5,113 nt of DNA. It comes from Roseobacter sp. (GTDB lineage: Bacteria; Pseudomonadota; Alphaproteobacteria; Rhodobacterales; Rhodobacteraceae). Below are positions 1 to 4,507 of this stretch, piece after piece. The stretch covers positions 1 through 5,113 of the forward strand of contig JAGXHB010000128.1 in assembly GCA_024636425.1 (NCBI GenBank). The letters are read 5' to 3'. The translations under genes were made by a program, and so were the position numbers. The notes beneath the pieces were generated by a model. It was not told where the DNA came from and ran no database searches. It saw nothing but the letters and a program-made list of their open reading frames with translations. The stretch's first letter is position 1, and each line of letters begins with the position of its first letter.

Positions 1-276
1 AGCGGGCACATCCTGCTCGAAGGCGCACCCGCTGGCTTCGACGCCCGCGCCGTCGCAGCCGATCTGGAAGCCACGCTGCCCGGCGTGGCCCGCGCCCATC
101 ACATCCACGCCTGGTCCATCACGCAGGAGCGTCCCATGGCCACGCTGGAAGTCGAGCTCGCACCTGGCGCGGTGGCAGACGACGTGCGCCGCGCCGTGAA
201 GGCCCGTGTGCGCGAGACGACCGGGATGGAGCATGTGACCGTCGAGGTGGCGGAAGGTCTGGCGCAGAACGGGTGA
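1..276 (+). CDS. Cation diffusion facilitator (CDF) metal efflux protein, C-terminal part
   Basis: The open frame enters from the left edge and ends at a TGA at 274-276, giving 91 residues. They match the cytoplasmic C-terminal domain of CDF transporters, which export divalent metals such as Zn, Co or Cd in exchange for protons. Visible signs are HILLEGAP at residues 3-10, the PGV..AHHIHAW segment at about 27-38 (the family's HxxHxW-type metal-binding strand), and SIT.ERPMATLEVEL after it. The ferredoxin-like fold then closes with a helix containing RRAVKARVRE and the strand HVTVEVAE. The membrane segments lie outside the window, so metal specificity cannot be judged. An ATG at 136-138 and a GTG at 85-87 lie inside the domain and are not starts, because homology begins upstream of both. 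No strong terminator follows; only a weak 5-bp stem (290-306) is seen. The family call is firm, the substrate is open. Confidence 0.85.
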   Translation, partial: SGHILLEGAPAGFDARAVAADLEATLPGVARAHHIHAWSITQERPMATLEVELAPGAVADDVRRAVKARVRETTGMEHVTVEVAEGLAQNG

Positions 277-627
277 AACATCACGCGTCCCCGAGGCAGG
301 ATCGGGTCACTGCATATATCCAATGCATCAGACATTCGCCCTTAGTATAGCGAAACCCCGTGTTGTCCCCGCTGCCGTCAAGCGCCAGCCGAGATGATCC
401 TTATTTTACGAAGGGCCGGTTCGAGGAAGCTGCGCTGCGGCGTGGCGCGAGATTCTGAATGGTTGGTAAGTGCCGCTCGCGCCACCTGCCGGAAGGCCGG
501 ACTGCGGCCCTTCTCCGCAACTGCGAAAGGAAGCCGGTATCTCCTCGGTCACGAAATCGGCAATCAGTTTCCTCACTCGCACATCTTGATCGCCCTCTCC
601 AGCGCGTGCTCCGCGACGAACCGCAGC
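277..627. other. No recognisable gene; probable remains of the mobile-element insertion
   Basis: I can assign no gene to these 351 bases. Open frames exist on both strands, but their translations are rich in Arg, Ser and Cys with no motif. The frame of the neighbouring integrase remnant stays open here but loses all resemblance to integrases after about position 628. A separate minus-strand frame at 573-632 reads EKLRFVAEHALERAIKMCE followed by TGA. This looks protein-like and could be the C-terminal end of another lost gene, but I do not recognise it. A GTG overlaps that stop and opens a frame beginning VRKLIADFVTEEIP, also unrecognised. No copy of the tRNA 3' end was found, so the far boundary of the putative element is not defined. 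Confidence 0.5.
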
Positions 628-1071
628 TTTTCGTGTATAACCCGTGATGTCCTTGTTCCCGCAAGTGTCGATAAGATAGCCACAAGACCGCTCTGCCGAC
701 CGCTTGAAGGTGTCGGGCCGATCCTGCCCTTTCAAACGCAGATAAATCGCGACTGCTTCCGACAGCTCAACTTTGTCACTCTAAGGCTGAACAGAGGTCT
801 GCTTCAGTGACTCACCGCCCCTTCCCTGATCCCGCAAAAGATGTTTCCCAGGCAGGTCGTTTTGTTGGACCCGCAAGTGATACCAGTATTCGTCGAGCTT
901 CTGTGCTGCCCGCTGCGCCCTTGACGCTGCGACAGATTTGGCGCGTGTCCTCAAAGAAAATGCGACCCGGCGCGACGAATAATGCGCCTGAAGGTCTTTC
1001 GGCACCTTGCGATTGAAGTAGAAAATTCCCGCTTTGACAAATGTATGCGGTGCTGTCTGGTACTCCGTCAT
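628..1071 (-). pseudogene. Tyrosine recombinase/integrase remnant (N-terminal domains only, amber stop)
   Basis: The minus frame starts at ATG 1071 (an in-frame TAG four nt-triplets' distance or less upstream, at 1075-1077, excludes an earlier start). Residues 1-79 (TFVKAGIFYFNRKVPKDL, then FSLRTRAKSVAASRAQRAA) resemble the N-terminal DUF6538-type module of alphaproteobacterial phage-like integrases. Codon 97 is an amber TAG (781-783). The same frame then continues with VELSEAVAIYLRLKGQDRPDTF and GYLIDTCGNKDITGYTRK, which is the SAM-like core-binding domain. The stop therefore interrupts a once continuous gene; CAG (Gln) to TAG is a plausible single change. After Lys at 628-630 the resemblance ends. 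The whole catalytic domain with the R...HxxR...Y residues is missing, so about 148 of an expected 400 or so codons remain. It cannot be an active recombinase. It sits 62 bp past the 3' end of tRNA-Phe and reads away from it, as integrases of tRNA-targeted elements often do. Confidence 0.8.
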
Positions 1072-1133
1072 GTACTACGCTTGCTCCATCCAAAGACAAA
1101 GCTGGGGAATATCAACGGCTTACTTGAGTTAAA

Positions 1134-1155
1134 TGGTGCCCAGGGGCGGAATCGA
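1134..1155 (-). other. Candidate attachment site of the former integrative element (tRNA-Phe 3' end)
   Basis: The 3' end of tRNA-Phe, including the T-arm and encoded CCA, faces a degenerate integrase gene 62 bp away. Tyrosine recombinases of this arrangement commonly recombine within the tRNA 3' end and restore the gene. No second copy of this stretch is visible in the window, so the site and its extent are inferred from position only. Confidence 0.3.
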
Positions 1156-1208
1156 ACCACCGACACGAGGATTTTCAATCCACTGCTCTACCCCTGAGCT
1201 ACCCGGGC
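1134..1208 (-). tRNA. tRNA-Phe (anticodon GAA)
   Basis: Read on the minus strand, the 75 nt fold into a full cloverleaf. The acceptor stem is GCCCGGG with CCTGGGC (one G-T pair), followed by discriminator A and an encoded CCA. The D-stem is GCTC/GAGC around a 7-nt loop with GG. The anticodon loop is TTGAAAA with anticodon GAA at 1174-1176. The T-stem is GGTGG/CCGCC around TTCGATT. The anticodon stem, GTGGA against TCCTC, has a T-T mismatch at its second pair; the rest is regular. The gene sits downstream of yacG on the same strand but has its own promoter at 1241-1269. The integrase remnant next to its 3' end suggests it served as an integration target and was kept intact. Confidence 0.96.
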
Positions 1209-1214
1209 ACCGGA

Positions 1215-1230
1215 GACCCCCTAAGGGGTC
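1215..1230 (-). repeat. Small perfect hairpin in the 5' leader of the tRNA-Phe precursor
   Basis: GACCCC and GGGGTC form a perfect 6-bp stem around a 4-nt loop, ending 7 bases before the mature tRNA 5' end. With a start site near 1234, as predicted from the promoter, it would take up most of the leader removed by RNase P. No T-run follows on either strand, so it is not a standard terminator. Confidence 0.5.
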
Positions 1231-1240
1231 GGGTGAGCGG

Positions 1241-1269
1241 TTTCTAGGGTGTTGCGGCGAGGGTGTCCA
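1241..1269 (-). promoter_or_regulatory. Sigma-70-type promoter for tRNA-Phe
   Basis: On the minus strand TGGACA (1264-1269, 5 of 6 matches to TTGACA) is separated by exactly 17 bp from TAGAAA (1241-1246, 4 of 6 matches to TATAAT). The bases just after the -10 box (CCGCTC) are GC-rich, like the discriminator of stringently controlled stable-RNA promoters. The expected start is near 1234, about 26 nt before the mature tRNA. Position and spacing support it; no experimental evidence is available here. Confidence 0.6.
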
Positions 1270-1310
1270 GTGCCTTTTGACCGGATTTGCAAAGCTTTTT
1301 CAATTGCGCT

Positions 1311-1502
1311 TCAGTGCGGTTTGGGTGGCGTGTTCAAGGCGGCTTCGGTCGCCTCGATCGCGGCGTCTATGTCTTCGGGATCCCGGCTGGGCGCGGCGTA
1401 GGTGCCGTTGAACCATTTCGCCAGATCAATGTCCGCGCAGCGCCGCGAACAAAAGGGGCGGTATTTGGCGGTCGTTTCGTCTTTGCAGATCGGGCAGGTC
1501 AC
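1311..1502 (-). CDS. yacG: YacG-type zinc protein, putative DNA gyrase inhibitor
   Basis: This 63-residue protein is the usual YacG size (E. coli: 65). It carries the four-cysteine zinc knuckle C3-x2-C6-x11-C18-x3-C22 in the family pattern CPIC...FCSRRC, then ADIDLAKWFNGTY, matching the family's D-L-x-x-W block. The rest is a short acidic tail, expected to be flexible. In E. coli YacG binds GyrB and blocks DNA binding by gyrase; that role is transferred by homology. The start is GTG at 1500-1502, overlapping the TGA of the RNase E/G gene in a GTGA junction, which suggests coupled translation. It is the last gene of the infA operon. No clear terminator separates it from the tRNA promoter, which lies only 42 bp downstream. 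Confidence 0.93.
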   Translation of the reverse strand: MTCPICKDETTAKYRPFCSRRCADIDLAKWFNGTYAAPSRDPEDIDAAIEATEAALNTPPKPH

Positions 1503-2521
1503 TTCAAAACCTCGGACGTTGCGATACGGGCGCGTTTGCGCTGCAATTCATAATGCCCCAAAGGCGTCCAGCCGATCAAGGTCGTCTCCACGTCATCTGC
1601 CTTGAAGGCCTGACGCAGCGCCGTCTCGAAAGGGCGGCGGTCTTTTTTGGGCATAGGGGCAAGGTCGAGAGTGATCTGCCCGCCAAGCCCGCGCAGACGT
1701 AAGGCGCGTGGCAAGGCGCGCGCGCAGGCCATGTTCGCCTTGATCCCCGCAGCCAGTGACACGTCTGACCCGGTGTTTACATCCACGGCAACCAGCGCGC
1801 GGGTCGGCTCGACGAACATCGACGCACCTCCCTCAAGCTCGACACGGGGCTGGCGCAGCGCATCCAGTGCATCAAGCACCCCGTACGTCTCAAAGCTGCC
1901 CTCATCGGTTGCGATCTCCGCGGGGGCCACCCAGTCACGCCAAGCCAGAATATGCGGGCCATCCCCTTCGGACAGCACTTCCATTTCGGTGGCGGCATCG
2001 CCAAGAACCTTGTCGGCCAGCGTCAGCATCGCGTCAATGTCATCGGCAATGTCATCGGCGTCCGCACCGGCGCAGGATGATCGCAGGATCAGCCCGTGCG
2101 CAGCGCCCTGAGCCGCCTCGTGGGCGATTTCCAGCAGGCGGTCGCGTTCAGCTTCGTCGCGGATGCTCCGCGAGATATTGGTGCCGGGCGCATCTGGCGT
2201 GACGATGGCATAGCGGCTTTTGAACAGCAGCTTCTGCGTGACCGGAATGGCCTTGCCGGGTTCGGCAAAGCCCGACACTTGAACCAGCAGCGACTGACCG
2301 GGGGCCAACCCTTTGATCTGGCGCAGGAAGGCTGACCCGTCGGGGGTCTTGAGGAACATGCCCCCCTGCCCTTTCACCGGACGATCCGCGATGGCGCGAT
2401 AGATGGTGCCGGGACGGGGTGCATCACTGTCGATCAACAGATCGTCCAGCTTGCCATCCACCATCAGCGCCGCCGCTTCGACGCCGCTCAAGTGGTCCAG
2501 CACGATTGTACGACCCTTCAT
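1499..2521 (-). CDS. Short RNase E/G-family endoribonuclease
   Basis: This 340-residue protein belongs to the RNase E/G family, which cuts single-stranded RNA in mRNA decay and rRNA/tRNA processing. A degenerate S1-like region spans about residues 36-100 (GTIYRAI, GQGGMFLK, SAFLR). GLILRSS at 143-149 corresponds to the 5'-monophosphate sensor region of RNase E, with Arg147 conserved and Ser where E. coli has Thr170. The DNase I-like catalytic part holds VAVDVNTG (Asp247, Asn249) and LGGQITLDLAPM (Asp286), the two magnesium-binding aspartates. It ends soon after GWTPLGHYELQRKRAR, so the zinc-link CPxC motif and the C-terminal small domain and scaffold of RNase E are absent. The frame is open to 2620, but ATG at 2521 is chosen: it overlaps the maf TGA as ATGA, has GGGAGAG about 6 nt upstream, and begins at the homologous region. 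The RNase E/G annotation is firm; its substrates are unknown. Confidence 0.9.
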   Translation of the reverse strand: MKGRTIVLDHLSGVEAAALMVDGKLDDLLIDSDAPRPGTIYRAIADRPVKGQGGMFLKTPDGSAFLRQIKGLAPGQSLLVQVSGFAEPGKAIPVTQKLLFKSRYAIVTPDAPGTNISRSIRDEAERDRLLEIAHEAAQGAAHGLILRSSCAGADADDIADDIDAMLTLADKVLGDAATEMEVLSEGDGPHILAWRDWVAPAEIATDEGSFETYGVLDALDALRQPRVELEGGASMFVEPTRALVAVDVNTGSDVSLAAGIKANMACARALPRALRLRGLGGQITLDLAPMPKKDRRPFETALRQAFKADDVETTLIGWTPLGHYELQRKRARIATSEVLK

Positions 2522-3096
2522 GATGTCTCTCCCTCGAAAATATAGCCTGCCGCGCGCAGCAGATTTGCGGTTTCTGCCAATGGCAGGCCGACGATGCCGG
2601 TAAACGACCCGCTGATCCACGGAATCAGCACGCCCGCCGGCCCCTGAATACCATAGCCGCCCGCTTTCCCTTGCCAGTCGCCGGTCGCGAGATAGGCCTC
2701 AAGTTCGGCGTCAGACAGCCGCTTCATCCGAACCGTGCTCACGACGTCACGTTGCCAAAGGGCTGCGCCGCGCCTGACGGCAACTGCCGTTATCACCTTG
2801 TGGCGCCGCCCCGACATCAGCCGCAGGAACTGCGCGGCTTCTGCGACATCGGCGGGCTTGCCAAGGATACGCCGCCCCACGGCAACGGTGGTATCGGCGC
2901 AGAGCACGATATCATCCGGACCGGCAGGGACCGCGTTCACCTTCTCGCGCGCCATGCGCGCGCAATAGGGCCTTGGCAGCTCGGCAGATGCAGGAGTTTC
3001 GTCAATATCGGGGGCGCGGATATCATCTGGCACAACGCCAATTTGCGCCAGCAATTCCTTGCGGCGCGGACTGCCTGATCCGAGAATAAAGGTCAT
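2518..3096 (-). CDS. maf: Maf-family nucleoside triphosphate pyrophosphatase (YhdE/MafA type)
   Basis: This 192-residue protein shows every Maf hallmark: the SGSPRRKELL phosphate-binding loop at 7-16, DIDET at 30-34, the AREK helix (Lys52), ADTTV with catalytic Asp68, GKP at 79-81, SGRRHKVITAV at 95-105 and GKAGGYGIQG at 143-152. The KAG.YGIQG form is the one seen in E. coli YhdE, whose subfamily hydrolyses dTTP and UTP, and in Bacillus Maf. YceF-type proteins (m7GTP) differ there. The likely role is therefore cleaning non-canonical or excess pyrimidine triphosphates to monophosphate plus pyrophosphate; older literature links Maf to septum arrest. ATG at 3096 is the only sensible start, because an in-frame TGA lies 30 nt upstream with no other start codon between. 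The ribosome-binding site is weak. It follows infA by 51 bp and overlaps the RNase gene by 4 nt. Confidence 0.94.
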   Translation of the reverse strand: MTFILGSGSPRRKELLAQIGVVPDDIRAPDIDETPASAELPRPYCARMAREKVNAVPAGPDDIVLCADTTVAVGRRILGKPADVAEAAQFLRLMSGRRHKVITAVAVRRGAALWQRDVVSTVRMKRLSDAELEAYLATGDWQGKAGGYGIQGPAGVLIPWISGSFTGIVGLPLAETANLLRAAGYIFEGETS

Positions 3097-3115
3097 ACGC
3101 GAACCCGAAGCACCA

Positions 3116-3139
3116 ACCGGAAATCAAAGAATCTCCGGT
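3116..3139 (-). repeat. Weak hairpin in the infA-maf spacer
   Basis: ACCGGA and TCCGGT can pair as 6 bp around a 12-nt loop, between the infA stop and the maf start. No T-run follows, so it is unlikely to be a full terminator. It could slow 3' decay of infA RNA or simply be chance. Confidence 0.3.
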
Positions 3140-3147
3140 AAAATGCG

Positions 3148-3366
3148 TTATTTAAAGCGGTAATTGATCCGGCCCTTGGTCAGATCGTAGGGTGTCATTT
3201 CCACCTGTACTTTGTCGCCAGCCAGAACACGGATGCGGTTCTTGCGCATCTTGCCTGCCGTATGTGCGATAATCTCATGGCCGTTTTCAAGCTCGACCCG
3301 GAATGTCGCATTCGGCAGGAGTTCCTTGACGATACCGGGGAATTCGAGCGTGTCTTCCTTGGCCAT
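3148..3366 (-). CDS. infA: Translation initiation factor IF-1
   Basis: The 72-residue product has the exact length and sequence of bacterial IF-1: MAKEDTLEFPG at the start, ELLPNATFRVELENGHEI, the HTAGKMRKNRIRVLAGD core of the S1/OB fold, and the closing TPYDLTKGRINYRF. IF-1 binds the A site of the 30S subunit during initiation and is essential in most bacteria. The ATG at 3366 has a strong AAGGAG ribosome-binding site (3372-3377) 5 nt upstream. It heads the operon with maf, the RNase E/G gene and yacG, and a candidate promoter and leader hairpin lie just upstream. Nothing is odd about the protein. Confidence 0.98.
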   Translation of the reverse strand: MAKEDTLEFPGIVKELLPNATFRVELENGHEIIAHTAGKMRKNRIRVLAGDKVQVEMTPYDLTKGRINYRFK

Positions 3367-3386
3367 GGTCTCTCCTTGAACACTTT

Positions 3387-3404
3387 GCCCTGCAATTTCA
3401 GGGC
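3387..3404 (-). repeat. Perfect hairpin in the infA 5' leader
   Basis: GCCCTG and CAGGGC pair perfectly over 6 bp around a 6-nt loop. The hairpin lies about 20 nt before the infA ATG and just 9 nt before the ribosome-binding site. If the predicted start near 3405 is right, it would form the very 5' end of the mRNA, where such stems commonly protect against 5'-dependent decay. Confidence 0.45.
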
Positions 3405-3411
3405 GCAGGCT

Positions 3412-3440
3412 TAAATGGGCGCAATCTTCCCTTTTTTCAA
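3412..3440 (-). promoter_or_regulatory. Candidate promoter of the infA operon
   Basis: On the minus strand TTGAAA (3435-3440, 5 of 6 matches to TTGACA) lies 17 bp before CATTTA (3412-3417), a poor -10 match. The site is in the 81-bp gap after the carbon-nitrogen hydrolase gene, where a housekeeping operon would need its own start. Read-through from the hydrolase gene is the alternative. Confidence 0.4.
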
Positions 3441-3447
3441 GGGCTAT

Positions 3448-4323
3448 TCACACCAAAGACACGTTTATCGCTGTTCCGTCACGCCCTGTCTGGTCGACCC
3501 AGTGATTGCGGTTCAGCACAACCCCGTCGGCGCGCACCCGGCCCACCTGCGTCAGATCAATCTTGGCATAGGTCCATCCGGGAACGTTGATTTCCGCAGC
3601 CGCAAGCACGCCTGTCGGGGGAAACCCCACGTCCGGCGGGCAGAAAATCCCTCCTGCGCCATAGGACGTCCCCAAAGCATCGGACCAGTCGGCGGGCCCG
3701 ACGCAGGACGACATGGCGGTGATGCACTGATTCTCAAGCGCCCGCGCCATGGATCCGATGCGCACCCGCCAATAGCCTGCCAAGGCTTCGGTGACACTGG
3801 GCACGGCAATGATGTCGCACTCGCTTAGCGCACGCCCCAGAAGGGGGAATTCGCTATCATAGCAGATCAGGATCCCGATCTTGCCCAACGCGGTTTCAAA
3901 GACCTGCAGTGCGTTGCCGCCCACCACGTCCCAGACCTCGCGCTCAAATCGCGTCATGATCTGCTTGTCCTGCACGCCGATCTTGCCGTCTGGCGTGATC
4001 AACCGTGCCCGGTTGACCGGGCGCGTATCCGTCGCTGCCGGACCCGAAGCGGCGACGATGTGAACTCCGTATTCCGCGGCAAGCTTCTGATGAACAGCAT
4101 CGGCATCGGCGAGACGGTCCGACACGGCGAAAAGCGACGCCTCAAGGTTGCCGGCAACGTCAAGCCCGGCCAGGGTGGCAAGCTCCATCGCGCCGTATTC
4201 GGGAAACACCAGCAACTGCGCACCATTGCCCGCTGCTGTTGCAACCCATCCTGACAGCTTATCCTCGTAATGCGCCCAACTGGTCAGAACATCCAAGGGA
4301 TAGGCGGCGGTTGCGATGATCAT
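3448..4323 (-). CDS. Carbon-nitrogen hydrolase (nitrilase superfamily), Rim1-like subgroup
   Basis: The 291-residue protein is a complete nitrilase-superfamily hydrolase of the alpha-beta-beta-alpha fold. The catalytic triad is visible: Glu42 in LLVFPEYGAMEL, Lys120 in GVQDKQIMTRFE and Cys154 in GILICYDSEFP, with the usual structural Glu close to FEREVW (127-131). AGYWRVRIGSMARALENQC and the later GWTYAKIDL fit the Rim1-like branch, which includes the hydrolase half of YhcX-type acetyltransferase fusions. Here it stands alone. Members act on amides or nitriles, usually in the cytosol, but the substrate of this branch is not known to me and cannot be read from sequence. ATG at 4323 is preferred over the TTG just before it, because GGAGAG (4329-4334) lies 5 nt from the ATG. 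There is no signal peptide. It diverges from a LysR-type gene, suggesting inducible control. Confidence 0.9.
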   Translation of the reverse strand: MIIATAAYPLDVLTSWAHYEDKLSGWVATAAGNGAQLLVFPEYGAMELATLAGLDVAGNLEASLFAVSDRLADADAVHQKLAAEYGVHIVAASGPAATDTRPVNRARLITPDGKIGVQDKQIMTRFEREVWDVVGGNALQVFETALGKIGILICYDSEFPLLGRALSECDIIAVPSVTEALAGYWRVRIGSMARALENQCITAMSSCVGPADWSDALGTSYGAGGIFCPPDVGFPPTGVLAAAEINVPGWTYAKIDLTQVGRVRADGVVLNRNHWVDQTGRDGTAINVSLV

Positions 4324-4328
4324 CAAGG

Positions 4329-4334
4329 CTCTCC
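4329..4334 (-). promoter_or_regulatory. Ribosome-binding site of the carbon-nitrogen hydrolase gene
   Basis: GGAGAG on the minus strand lies 5 nt from the ATG at 4321-4323 but only 2 nt from the TTG at 4324-4326. It therefore decides for the ATG as start. Confidence 0.7.
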
Positions 4335-4400
4335 ATCTTATGCGACTGACCCTATCGTGCGCGTGTTGACGGGCAGCTGCAAGAGGGTGTCCTGCACTGG

Positions 4401-4434
4401 CCCCTGTATTTCAACTTTGTGAAATTACCAGGGG
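4401..4434. promoter_or_regulatory. 34-bp imperfect palindrome, candidate LysR operator
   Basis: The core ATTTCA-N6-TGAAAT (4408-4425) is a perfect 6+6 inverted repeat containing a T-N11-A box (T4411, A4423), the usual LysR-type recognition pattern. It is flanked by CCCCTG (4401-4406) and CAGGGG (4429-4434), so symmetry extends over 34 bp with a 2-base asymmetry between the arms. It lies 78 bp from the hydrolase ATG and 74 bp from the LysR ATG, nearly the middle of the divergent spacer. Binding by this LysR protein is inferred from position and form. Confidence 0.6.
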
Positions 4435-4469
4435 CGTGAGCACTTATTTCTTGCGCCGGAGAGGAATTC

Positions 4470-4479
4470 ATTTCACAAA
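4470..4479. promoter_or_regulatory. Second, inverted copy of the palindrome half-site
   Basis: ATTTCACAAA is the exact reverse complement of TTTGTGAAAT at 4416-4425. The two copies are 54 bp apart centre to centre, about five helical turns, so proteins bound at both could lie on the same face of the DNA. LysR tetramers usually contact a recognition site and a weaker activation site; this could be the latter, serving the LysR promoter side. A chance 10-bp match is possible. Confidence 0.35.
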
Positions 4480-4507
4480 ACCGGAAAGTCATAAAGGGTT
4501 TGTATCG

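Noticed and set aside
290..306. CCCGA/TCGGG hairpin after the CDF gene as a terminator
   Set aside because: The stem is only 5 bp and no T-run follows.
311..331. TGCAT/ATGCA inverted repeat in the gene-free stretch
   Set aside because: Five base pairs with a 7-base loop is expected by chance; nothing around it supports a role.
406..627. Open continuation of the integrase frame beyond position 628
   Set aside because: The product (rich in Arg, Gly, Ser) no longer resembles any integrase, so the open frame is probably chance in GC-rich DNA.
394..810. Open frame of 138 codons on the plus strand
   Set aside because: It overlaps the integrase remnant on the opposite strand, its product has no motif, and no ribosome-binding site precedes it.
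277..1133. Search for CRISPR arrays, tandem repeats or a second copy of the tRNA 3' end
   Set aside because: No repeated units and no att-like direct repeat were visible by eye.
2522..2620. Longer N-terminus for the RNase E/G protein
   Set aside because: The extra 33 residues are Arg-rich, overlap the maf coding sequence in another frame, and the ATG at 2521 has a good ribosome-binding site.
3429..3443. CCCTT/AAGGG stem after the hydrolase stop as a terminator
   Set aside because: A 5-bp stem with its A/T-run in the loop, not after the stem; it also overlaps the candidate -35 box of infA.
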